Below, piece after piece: positions 1 to 5,132 of a DNA stretch of 7,086 bases; position 1 is the stretch's first letter; the number at the start of each line of letters is the position of its first letter. Under the pieces are notes generated by a model. It did not search any database. It had not been told where the DNA came from and saw nothing but the letters and a program-made list of their open reading frames with translations. The stretch is taken from contig JAIRSB010000224.1 of the NCBI GenBank assembly GCA_031255655.1, positions 1-7,086 on the forward strand. The letters run 5' to 3'. The position numbers were made by a program, and so were the translations under genes. Source of the stretch: Spirochaetaceae bacterium. GTDB taxonomy: Bacteria > Spirochaetota > Spirochaetia > Treponematales > Breznakiellaceae.

Positions 1-74
1 AACTGCTTGCCAAAAACGGCCTTTTTGCGCGGCTCTACCGCATACAGCGGGAGAACATCGGCTGGAGTGTGTAG
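1..74 (+). CDS. C-terminal fragment of a probable ABC transporter ATP-binding/permease protein
   Basis: Only the end of this gene is in the window. Reading from base 3 gives 23 residues (LLAKNGLFARLYRIQRENIG, then WSV) before the TAG at 72-74. The phrase 'LLAKNGLFARLYRIQ' closely resembles the tail of exporter-type ABC ATPases, where it follows the H-loop and usually reads like '(G)THEELLAKGGLYARLYRLQ'. This is recognition of a family-typical tail, and no Walker or signature motif is inside the window. If correct, the full protein is a fused membrane plus nucleotide-binding-domain exporter subunit of the inner membrane. It converges with the RNB gene on the opposite strand, with a G-quadruplex motif starting on the last base of the stop codon and a strong hairpin just beyond. 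Confidence 0.6.
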   Translation, partial: LLAKNGLFARLYRIQRENIGWSV

Positions 75-92
75 GGCGGGGTAGGGCAAGGG
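74..92 (+). other. Canonical G-quadruplex motif just after the ABC-like stop codon
   Basis: Four G-runs lie on the plus strand: 74-76 (GGG), 78-81 (GGGG), 84-86 (GGG) and 90-92 (GGG). Their loops are C, TA and CAA. This satisfies the usual G3+N1-7 rule with very short loops, a pattern associated with stable quadruplexes. The first G is the last base of the TAG stop codon, so the motif would be the first element of the 3' UTR of the upstream gene. The motif is seen directly; folding in vivo is inference. Confidence 0.6.
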
Positions 93-106
93 TAACAAGC
101 CTATTC

Positions 107-144
107 GCCAGTGTTAGGGCAGCAGCCGCTGCCCTAACACTGGC
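107..144. terminator. Perfect 17-bp hairpin between convergent genes, probable bidirectional terminator
   Basis: The arms GCCAGTGTTAGGGCAGC (107-123) and GCTGCCCTAACACTGGC (128-144) are exact reverse complements separated by the four bases AGCC. The hairpin lies between the stop of the ABC-like gene (74) and the stop of the minus-strand RNB gene (207), the usual place for a shared terminator. Neither side has a good T-tract, so it is not a textbook intrinsic terminator. It could instead be a 3'-end stabilising structure, a Rho-assisted stop, or one copy of a dispersed palindromic repeat. Confidence 0.6.
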
Positions 145-206
145 AAACTACCGTCCCACCACCAGCAAATCCCACCTAACAAAGCCGCCCCGCCGCCCGC
201 CGCCAG
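145..206 (-). other. G-rich 3' tail of the RNB transcript
   Basis: This is the stretch between the RNB stop codon and the hairpin. On the minus strand it is very G-rich. Positions 184-204 read as GGC/GGGC-type units with several GG, GGG and GGGG runs, and 151-178 carries further GG and GGG runs. The loops are too long for a strict three-tetrad motif, but two-tetrad quadruplexes are possible. No open reading frame of note is present. Confidence 0.4.
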
Positions 207-2060
207 TTAGCAAACAACAAACCCCGCCGAATAATCCGGGATGTTTACCGACTTTAGACGCAGACTTACCGGGCCATTCAGCGGAATATCACGCCCGCCG
301 CGCTCCAAAGCGCAGGAAACCTCCATACCCAAAGCCGGAATAAAGAACACAGCGCGCGGCCCGCTCTTTTCGAGCAGAACCCCCTCCCAGACAGAATCCG
401 GCCTATCCAGCAAATACACCAGCTTCCAGTGCAGCAAACTCGCCCGCTCGGCGCGTGCGACGCCCAGCGTCGCACGCTCGGCAGCACCCAGCTTCAGCAG
501 CAAAGCATTCTCATCAAGCGGCATCTCGCCGTGCAAAAACGCGCGAATCTGCTGATGCGCCAGCAGGTCTGCACTGCGCCGCAAAGGACTCGTTACCTGC
601 GAATATATATCAAGCCCAAGCCCCCAGTGCCAACCCGGCCTCGTAGAAAGAACACGCGGACGCATACAACGCCTAAGCTGATAAGAACCCGCAAGCCCCT
701 CATAAATAACATTAGGAAAATCCCCCGTCTCCTGAGAAATATAAGGGAAAGGCAAAGAGCGCTCCAAAGCCCAGCGCGCCGCCGCCTCACCCGCAAGCAG
801 CATACACTCACGCACAGCAGCAGCGGACTTATAACTCTGCAGAGGAATAAGCTCTATCTGTTCACCGCGGACAACAACACGCAACTCCGGAAACTCAATA
901 AGAGCCGCCCCCATATCCAGACGCCGCTCAAGACAAGAAGCCGCAAACTCAATAAGCGGCGCAATCCGGCTATCACCATCCGCCTCCTCGTAACTAAGAC
1001 GAGTAACACGAACAGTAGAACAGAAAACCTCAACACCCGACACAACCCGCTTCCTGTCAAGACGAATTTTGAAAGTCAAAGCAGGAGAAGTTTCAGAAAG
1101 ACCAAGCGCATAAAACGGAAAAGCCGCTGCGTTTATCATAGCAGCCACACCCTCAGGCGCGTAAAAAGTCGCGCCGCGGGAAAACGCCTCTTTATCCGCC
1201 TCAGTACCATCTCGCACCGAAGCCGCCGGGTCGGCAACATGCACATACAACAATGCCCCATCCCCATCCGGCTCGAAGGACACCGCATCATCAGGATCAT
1301 CACTCCAGGCATTGTCAATGGCGAAAGCCGGCATAGCAGTAAGATCGACACGTTCCTCCTCTGGAGGAGGAGGAACGGCGGCGGCAGCCGGCATCAAAGA
1401 CACACCGAAACGACTAGGATTAGGATTAAAAGAAGGCTTCCAGTATCCGGTCTTGAGCAGCAAACGATGAGCAGCAACAGGCGACTCATCAATACCCGCC
1501 TCCCGCAAAGAGCGCGACTTAATCGCCCTCCCCAAAGCCAAAGCCTCAACATCCTGCATATATTGACCGTCAGCTGCAACATCAACATTGCCCGAACGCA
1601 AACGCTCAATAAAAGCAGCGCGATTAGCAGAATCCAGCCTCTTACCATTCAAACGCTGTTCAGCAGCCTCAACCTCCGCGCCGCCCCTCACCGTAACCGT
1701 GTCCGGCGAACCATTAAAATAAACACCCTCAAGCAACAGCATATAAGCCGCCCACGCCGCCGCCGGAGTAAACTCACCATAAGCAAGCTCCGCCAAATCC
1801 CGCAGCGAAAAACACCTGCCACCCGCATCCCCCGCACCATATTCATCAAGACAAAGCTCCCAAACCTCGCGCATATTAACCTGCGGCACAGCACCCTCAA
1901 GAGCAGCAACAGAAACAAGCGGGCCGCCATGCAGCAACTCAATATCCTTCAGACGCACACGAAACTCACCCGAAGCAGTCTGCAAAGTAATCTTATCGCC
2001 CACAGCCGTAATCAACGCAGGCTTTTGTTTGTACACGCAGAGTGCGCGCTCTTTTAGCAT
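207..2060 (-). CDS. RNase II/R-family (RNB domain) exoribonuclease, winged-helix N-terminal type
   Basis: This encodes a predicted 3'-5' hydrolytic exoribonuclease for single-stranded RNA in the cytoplasm, 617 residues from the chosen start. The N-terminus has an OB/SH3-like segment (about 10-45) and a helical, winged-helix-like segment (about 63-115), as in the DR0020/cyanobacterial branch rather than E. coli RNase II. The RNB core starts near 243. The motif AIDNAWSDDPDDA (247-259) supplies the four metal-binding Asp expected for the family (D249, D255, D257, D258). HVADPAASV follows at about 274, and YSQVTSPLRRSADLLAHQQ covers 486-504. The tail (about 558-617) resembles an S1/OB fold. An in-frame ATG lies 21 bases further upstream at 2081 but has no ribosome site, whereas AAGGAAAG sits correctly before 2060. 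In SPLRRSAD a Ser replaces the usual Tyr. A proline run (PPPP) followed by EEE marks the linker before the RNB core. Family assignment is very secure; RNA targets are unknown. Confidence 0.93.
   Translation of the reverse strand: MLKERALCVYKQKPALITAVGDKITLQTASGEFRVRLKDIELLHGGPLVSVAALEGAVPQVNMREVWELCLDEYGAGDAGGRCFSLRDLAELAYGEFTPAAAWAAYMLLLEGVYFNGSPDTVTVRGGAEVEAAEQRLNGKRLDSANRAAFIERLRSGNVDVAADGQYMQDVEALALGRAIKSRSLREAGIDESPVAAHRLLLKTGYWKPSFNPNPSRFGVSLMPAAAAVPPPPEEERVDLTAMPAFAIDNAWSDDPDDAVSFEPDGDGALLYVHVADPAASVRDGTEADKEAFSRGATFYAPEGVAAMINAAAFPFYALGLSETSPALTFKIRLDRKRVVSGVEVFCSTVRVTRLSYEEADGDSRIAPLIEFAASCLERRLDMGAALIEFPELRVVVRGEQIELIPLQSYKSAAAVRECMLLAGEAAARWALERSLPFPYISQETGDFPNVIYEGLAGSYQLRRCMRPRVLSTRPGWHWGLGLDIYSQVTSPLRRSADLLAHQQIRAFLHGEMPLDENALLLKLGAAERATLGVARAERASLLHWKLVYLLDRPDSVWEGVLLEKSGPRAVFFIPALGMEVSCALERGGRDIPLNGPVSLRLKSVNIPDYSAGFVVC
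1352..1376 (-). repeat. Perfect 10-bp inverted repeat inside the RNB gene, over the PPPP-EEE linker
   Basis: GTTCCTCCTC (1352-1361) and GAGGAGGAAC (1367-1376) are exact reverse complements with a 5-base spacer. In the mRNA this forms a stem-loop that encodes part of the Pro-Pro-Pro-Pro-Glu-Glu-Glu stretch joining the N-terminal region to the catalytic core. It may simply reflect the CCN and GAG codons, but the match is perfect and the position coincides with a domain boundary. Confidence 0.5.
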
Positions 2061-2065
2061 GGCTT

Positions 2066-2073
2066 CTTTCCTT
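2066..2073 (-). promoter_or_regulatory. Ribosome binding site fixing the RNB gene start
   Basis: On the minus strand this reads AAGGAAAG, with AAGGA ending eight bases before the ATG at 2060-2058. The earlier in-frame ATG at 2081 is preceded by AATAACTCT and has no comparable site, so the downstream ATG is preferred. Confidence 0.6.
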
Positions 2074-2085
2074 GTACACATAGAG

Positions 2086-2113
2086 TTATTTAGAAACTTC
2101 AGTTTCTAAATAA
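2086..2113. promoter_or_regulatory. Perfect 13-bp palindrome in the divergent intergenic region, operator-like
   Basis: The arms TTATTTAGAAACT (2086-2098) and AGTTTCTAAATAA (2101-2113) are exact reverse complements around a 2-base spacer (TC). The palindrome is 26 bases upstream of the RNB start codon, at the 5' edge of its message or over its promoter. The half-site AGTTTCTAAA recurs at 2255-2264. The tiny spacer and AT-rich arms suit a dimeric DNA-binding protein better than a terminator. The symmetry is seen directly; operator function is inference. Confidence 0.45.
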
Positions 2114-2136
2114 AAACCGCTGAAAATGATTTGGGA

Positions 2137-2155
2137 GACAACCAACTGGGTTGTC
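2137..2155. repeat. Second inverted repeat in the divergent region
   Basis: GACAACC (2137-2143) and GGTTGTC (2149-2155) are exact reverse complements with a 5-base spacer (AACTG). It lies between the palindrome at 2086-2113 and the lipoprotein promoter. It could be a regulator site or a small hairpin. The rest of 2114-2219 shows no convincing gene. Confidence 0.35.
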
Positions 2156-2219
2156 GAATAAGTCCATTGTAGGCATTAAGTGCGCTGCTGCCAAGTGACA
2201 GCTTATTATTTCAGCGCGT

Positions 2220-2249
2220 TTGACATACCTCGCGAAGCTTTTGTATACT
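2220..2249 (+). promoter_or_regulatory. Strong sigma70-type promoter for the DUF4398 lipoprotein gene
   Basis: A perfect -35 box TTGACA (2220-2225) and a -10 box TATACT (2244-2249, five of six consensus bases) are separated by 18 bases. Transcription would begin near 2256, leaving a leader of about 50 bases before the start codon at 2305. The predicted start falls on the repeated AGTTTCTAAA element. Confidence 0.75.
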
Positions 2250-2254
2250 TAATT

Positions 2255-2264
2255 AGTTTCTAAA
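2255..2264 (+). promoter_or_regulatory. Repeat of the AGTTTCTAAA half-site at the lipoprotein transcription start
   Basis: AGTTTCTAAA here matches one arm of the palindrome at 2086-2113 and is followed by a similar A/T-rich tail (ATAAA). It covers the predicted +1 of the lipoprotein promoter, where a bound protein would block initiation. Only one half-site is evident, so binding would have to be weak or looped to the other site. Confidence 0.3.
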
Positions 2265-2304
2265 ATAAATGTTCAATAAATATTCTTTAAGTTAAGGAGA
2301 TAAC

Positions 2305-2886
2305 ATGATAAAATGTAAATACGTGTTTTTCGCGGTGCTCATAGCGGCGGCTGTTCTGGCAGGCTGCGCCAAACCGCCTGTCGAGGAAATGAACGACGCG
2401 ATAGCCGCGGTCAGCAGGGCAGAGAACGACCCCGACGTAATCAATTACGCCGCTAACGCGCTGCTACGCGCCCGTGAAGCTCTGGCGCAGATGCAGTCTG
2501 AAGCGGACGCGAAACGCTACGACGCCGCAAGACGGCTTGCCGGCGACGCTCAAGACCTTGCTGAAAAAGCTATTAGTGAAAGCCGCGCCGCGGCTTCGCG
2601 CATTCGGGAAGATGCTGAAAACGCAATTCGGGCAATGCAAAACGCGCTGGACGAAACGGATCAGACTTTAAGCAACGCCCGCCGTTCACGACCCGCCGGC
2701 GTGAATATAACGCAGCTTGACAATGATTTCACCGCCGCCCGCGATGACGCAGACCGGGCGGTAATCGCGCAGACAGAAAGCCGCTACCGCGAGGCTATAG
2801 ATACAAGCCAGCGTGTCCGCGCGGCTCTAAGTTCTATAACATCTTCACTTTCCCAAACCGTAATTTCCGCGTCGCGCAAAAAATAG
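2305..2886 (+). CDS. DUF4398-type envelope lipoprotein
   Basis: The product is a 193-residue lipoprotein. Its signal peptide has a short basic start (KCK) and a hydrophobic core, and ends in the lipobox LAGC with the lipidated Cys at 21. The mature part is almost entirely alpha-helical and rich in Ala, Arg, Asp and Glu. Residues 28-95 (AIAAVSRAEND, then ALLRAREALAQMQSEA and RRLAGDAQDLAEKA) match the DUF4398 pattern of a helical pair anchored to the membrane. A second coiled-coil-like stretch covers about 96-190. Asp at +2 is absent (Ala follows Cys), so no inner-membrane retention signal is evident, but spirochaete sorting rules differ. AAGGAG sits five bases before the ATG and a strong promoter lies at 2220-2249. 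The gene appears monocistronic and converges, with a 15-base gap, on the PEGA-like gene. The molecular function of the family is not established; a periplasmic structural or OmpA/peptidoglycan-associated role is only a guess. Confidence 0.88.
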   Translation: MIKCKYVFFAVLIAAAVLAGCAKPPVEEMNDAIAAVSRAENDPDVINYAANALLRAREALAQMQSEADAKRYDAARRLAGDAQDLAEKAISESRAAASRIREDAENAIRAMQNALDETDQTLSNARRSRPAGVNITQLDNDFTAARDDADRAVIAQTESRYREAIDTSQRVRAALSSITSSLSQTVISASRKK

Positions 2887-2901
2887 TTCCTAGTACCGGC
2901 G

Positions 2902-3894
2902 TTATTCTTCTTCAATCCGCATATCCATGATTATGGCTATGCGGTATGTTTTTCCCTTCTCTATAGCGGCGGTTTTCATTATCGTATAGTCACTTAACTG
3001 TATGCGGATATCATGTTTACCGGGTTCAACGGCCAGCGGAACACTTGTACGCGCCACAGGCGCGTCATCAACAAAAATACGGGCTTGTTTCGGCGCCTCG
3101 AAAATAAGAAGCGGTGTTAGGTCATGCAGCACGATGGAGAGACTTAGGGTTTTACCCCGTTCTATCACGAAGCGGCGTTTTTCGGCGCGGTAATCCTGCG
3201 AAAGCAAGGTCAAGCTGTGCTCGCCTTCTTTTATAAAAATCCCATCGGAAAGATTATCCGTTACCTGCTCATCTATGAGCAGACTGTAGCTCCCGTTAGG
3301 CGGGTATTTCGGACGTTGCACATTGACAATAAGAAGCCCTTCGTCGCTGAAAATCGGTTTCACGTTTAATTGAAAGCGCAGGTTTTTAAGTTCATTATTC
3401 CATTCTTTAGTAACGGATGTTAGCCTGAAAAGAACAGGAAAATTTTTCGGTGACACAGGCGTTTTGAATAATGTCAAATACGGAGTATCGCGCAGCCCGT
3501 GCCGCGCATGCAGCGGGATCTGATAAACAGTTTGTATTTTGTTCGGAAGCGGCTCAAAAAACAACGGAGCCGCTTCGACGTAAACCGGAGTTGTGCCCGG
3601 AATTTTACCAATGTTAGAATAAAGCCCGGCCGCTATACTGCCTTCATAGTTAAGCCATGACTGTGGCGCGGTTAATTCCAGTTCTATGCCGCGGATGAAA
3701 CGTATATCCTGATCCAGAGAAATTAAAACAGAATCGTCGTACGAAAGCGAAACAGAAACCCCGCTGACCATATCATCATTCAGCTTTATCCTGTCTTTTA
3801 CAAGAACGCGGAATATTTCGGCGTTAAGCATCGAATTCATGAAAAGTAAAAGGAGAACCAAATAACTGCGGATATGAGTTCTGATATTATTCAT
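2902..3894 (-). CDS. Exported protein with PEGA-like repeats, coupled to an M23 peptidase
   Basis: A 330-residue protein with a cleavable signal peptide: hydrophobic core YLVLLLLF (11-18), probable cleavage after LNA at 25. Residues 26-195 are beta-rich and unrecognised. Two C-terminal modules look like PEGA domains: about 203-256 (LLIDEQVTDNLSDG, then EGEHSLTLLSQDYRAEKRRF) and about 262-323 (ARIFVDDAPVARTSVPLAVE, then PGKHDIRIQLSDY). Both show the family pattern of a beta-strand, a small 'xxIxVDG'-like turn, a 'L.PG.H.I.I' strand and a 'Y' strand. PEGA modules are common in surface or S-layer-associated proteins. The start codon overlaps the stop of the M23 gene as ATGA, and AGGA lies five bases before it, so translation is very probably coupled. 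I infer a periplasmic partner or adaptor of the peptidase. No catalytic motif is visible, and the N-terminal domain has no family I can name. Confidence 0.8.
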   Translation of the reverse strand: MNNIRTHIRSYLVLLLLFMNSMLNAEIFRVLVKDRIKLNDDMVSGVSVSLSYDDSVLISLDQDIRFIRGIELELTAPQSWLNYEGSIAAGLYSNIGKIPGTTPVYVEAAPLFFEPLPNKIQTVYQIPLHARHGLRDTPYLTLFKTPVSPKNFPVLFRLTSVTKEWNNELKNLRFQLNVKPIFSDEGLLIVNVQRPKYPPNGSYSLLIDEQVTDNLSDGIFIKEGEHSLTLLSQDYRAEKRRFVIERGKTLSLSIVLHDLTPLLIFEAPKQARIFVDDAPVARTSVPLAVEPGKHDIRIQLSDYTIMKTAAIEKGKTYRIAIIMDMRIEEE

Positions 3895-4841
3895 TTATTT
3901 CCTGCTCTGCCCAATAGTTTGGCCGGATCCTGGGCTTTGCCGCTTTGACGTAATTCAAAATGAAGGTGCGGGCCTGTTGATAAACCTGTTGAACCAACAC
4001 GCCCTATAATTGTATCCGGTTTTACCGGACCTCGCAAGACCGCGTCTATACGTGAAAGATGCCCGTACAAGCTTGTCCAGCCGTTATCATGCTGAATAAC
4101 GACATATTTCCCATAGACTGAATTTTCTGCGCTTTCGATAACAACTCCGCCGCGAACGGCGTAGACTTCCGTTCCGGTCGGGGCGGCCAGGTCCAGTCCG
4201 CTGTGACTGGAATTTCGCCCGCTTATTGGGCTTATCCGCTGTCCGAACGCGCTTGTCAGTGTGAATTTCCGCAGCGGAAAATGAAATAATCCCGGATTAA
4301 GAAAAAACGTGCGTTCATTTGGGGTGAAGTTACCTCCGGGGATAAAACGAAAACGTTGTTTCCCATCCGGCATATTTATTATGATAGGCACGCCCGTTTC
4401 GCCGCCTCTGCTTGATATTATCAAACGCTCAAGGTCGTTTTTCGGGGTTTCCGGCATGAATATTCCAGGGACCGAAGGCAGTATAAGCGTGGTATTTTGA
4501 AAATCCGGCATAATATAAGGGATGCGGTTCAAGGTGCTTATCGTGTCGTACGGTATGTTGCAGCGCGCCGCGAGTTTGAGAATATCATCTTCTTTATTGG
4601 GCGTATATGAATAGAGTGTGAGCCCCCGCGCTATGTTTTCCGTTTCGCCAGAATTGTGTGCCGAACGCGCCGCCCTGCGGCCCTGCTCGACATCATCCAA
4701 AAACTGCTTAAATACCGTGTCGCGTGTATCCAACCGTTCAATGAACGGTAGTGCCGCGCCGTTTTCCTGTCCAGTTATAACACCGTTCGGAATTAACAGT
4801 CTGATTAAAATGAGTATCAGTGATTTTTGGGGGATGCACAT
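3891..4841 (-). CDS. LysM/M23-family metallopeptidase (peptidoglycan endopeptidase)
   Basis: A 316-residue exported protein predicted to bind and cut, or regulate cutting of, peptidoglycan. It starts with a hydrophobic segment (SLILILIRLLI, about 7-17) acting as signal peptide or anchor. A LysM-like module spans about 74-123 (LYSYTPNKEDDILKLAARCN, then NRIPYIMPDF and TTLILPS). The M23 domain covers about 192-305: HSGLD gives zinc ligands H213 and D217, YGH gives H261, and HLHF gives H292 and H294. All expected catalytic and zinc residues are present, so it should be active rather than a degenerate LytM regulator. The frame stays open upstream to 5018, but that part overlaps the ferredoxin gene in another frame and looks non-coding. 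ATG 4841 is the first start after the ferredoxin and directly precedes the signal segment. It lacks a normally spaced ribosome site. The gene is followed by the PEGA-like gene with an ATGA overlap. Confidence 0.92.
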   Translation of the reverse strand: MCIPQKSLILILIRLLIPNGVITGQENGAALPFIERLDTRDTVFKQFLDDVEQGRRAARSAHNSGETENIARGLTLYSYTPNKEDDILKLAARCNIPYDTISTLNRIPYIMPDFQNTTLILPSVPGIFMPETPKNDLERLIISSRGGETGVPIIINMPDGKQRFRFIPGGNFTPNERTFFLNPGLFHFPLRKFTLTSAFGQRISPISGRNSSHSGLDLAAPTGTEVYAVRGGVVIESAENSVYGKYVVIQHDNGWTSLYGHLSRIDAVLRGPVKPDTIIGRVGSTGLSTGPHLHFELRQSGKAQDPAKLLGRAGNK

Positions 4842-4868
4842 AAAAAAGCCGGAACTATTCGTCCCGGC
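4842..4868 (-). terminator. Intrinsic terminator after the ferredoxin gene, abutting the peptidase start codon
   Basis: On the minus strand the stem arms are GCCGGGAC (4868-4861) and GTTCCGGC (4855-4848), with one G-U pair and a GAATA loop. TTTTTT follows at 4847-4842. This is a textbook Rho-independent terminator beginning 22 bases after the ferredoxin stop. The base after the T-run is the A of the peptidase ATG (4841), so the same sequence also occupies the translation-initiation region of the next gene. Confidence 0.85.
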
Positions 4869-4875
4869 CCTTCGG
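4869..4875 (-). promoter_or_regulatory. Possible distant ribosome site for the peptidase gene, brought close by the hairpin
   Basis: CCGAAGG on the minus strand contains a partial Shine-Dalgarno (GAAGG). It is 27 bases from the ATG, normally too far, but it directly precedes the hairpin stem. If the hairpin folds, the effective spacing shrinks to about six bases (the U-run). No other purine-rich site lies near the start codon. This is inference. Confidence 0.3.
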
Positions 4876-4890
4876 AGTAACCGCGACCGG

Positions 4891-5061
4891 TTAAACTTCT
4901 TTGATTGCTTCTGTAGGACAGGAATCAACGCAAGTGCCGCATTCGGAACATTTGTCCGGATCAATCCACCGCAGCCCGTCCTTTTCAGAAATAGCCTCAG
5001 ACGGACAATCGCTCTCACACGATCCGCAATTAACGCATTCGTCCGTTATTTTGTAAGCCAT
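4891..5061 (-). CDS. 2[4Fe-4S] bacterial-type ferredoxin
   Basis: A complete 56-residue gene (MAYKITDECVNCGSCESDCP at the N-terminus). It carries two classic clusters of cysteines: C9, C12, C15, C19-Pro and C38, C41, C44, C48-Pro, each CxxCxxCxxxCP, which bind two [4Fe-4S] centres in the pseudo-symmetric clostridial fold. The length is normal for the family. It would serve as a low-potential cytoplasmic electron carrier, for example for pyruvate:ferredoxin oxidoreductase, hydrogenase or nitrogenase, and points to anaerobic metabolism. GAGAGG lies six bases before the ATG, a good promoter is at 5094-5122, and an intrinsic terminator follows, so it is probably transcribed mainly alone. The partner enzyme is not in the window. 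Its short length makes it easy to miss, and a longer open frame in another register runs across most of it on the same strand. Confidence 0.95.
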   Translation of the reverse strand: MAYKITDECVNCGSCESDCPSEAISEKDGLRWIDPDKCSECGTCVDSCPTEAIKEV

Positions 5062-5093
5062 AATTTACCTCTCTAAAACAAAGATTTACCACA

Positions 5094-5122
5094 ATGATAC
5101 TACTCTTATCGGTAAAATTCAA
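5094..5122 (-). promoter_or_regulatory. Sigma70-type promoter for the ferredoxin gene
   Basis: On the minus strand TTGAAT (5122-5117) and TATCAT (5099-5094, five of six consensus bases) are separated by exactly 17 bases. Transcription would start near 5087, giving a leader of about 26 bases that contains the ribosome site GAGAGG. Confidence 0.6.
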
Positions 5123-5132
5123 GTAAAACATT

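Noticed and set aside
429..2057. Long plus-strand open frame of 542 codons antisense to the RNB gene
   Set aside because: The translation is a low-complexity mix rich in Arg, Thr, Asn and Ser with no recognisable domain, while the opposite strand encodes a clear RNB enzyme. It arises from the compositional skew of that gene, which removes stops on the other strand.
2061..2081. RNB start at ATG 2081
   Set aside because: No Shine-Dalgarno precedes it, whereas AAGGAAAG is well spaced before ATG 2060; the seven extra residues show no family similarity. It is not fully excluded.
2126..2161. Tiny plus-strand ORF MIWETTNWVVE with two Trp, like an attenuator leader peptide
   Set aside because: It has no ribosome site, lies upstream of the lipoprotein promoter so would not be in that transcript, and no terminator/antiterminator structure or Trp biosynthesis gene follows.
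4842..5018. N-terminal extension of the M23 peptidase
   Set aside because: It overlaps the ferredoxin gene in another frame, contains the terminator hairpin, and would place a basic, non-hydrophobic segment before the signal peptide.
4618..5076. Plus-strand open frame of 152 codons opposite the peptidase and ferredoxin genes
   Set aside because: It has no ribosome site or recognisable domain and is antisense to two well-supported genes.
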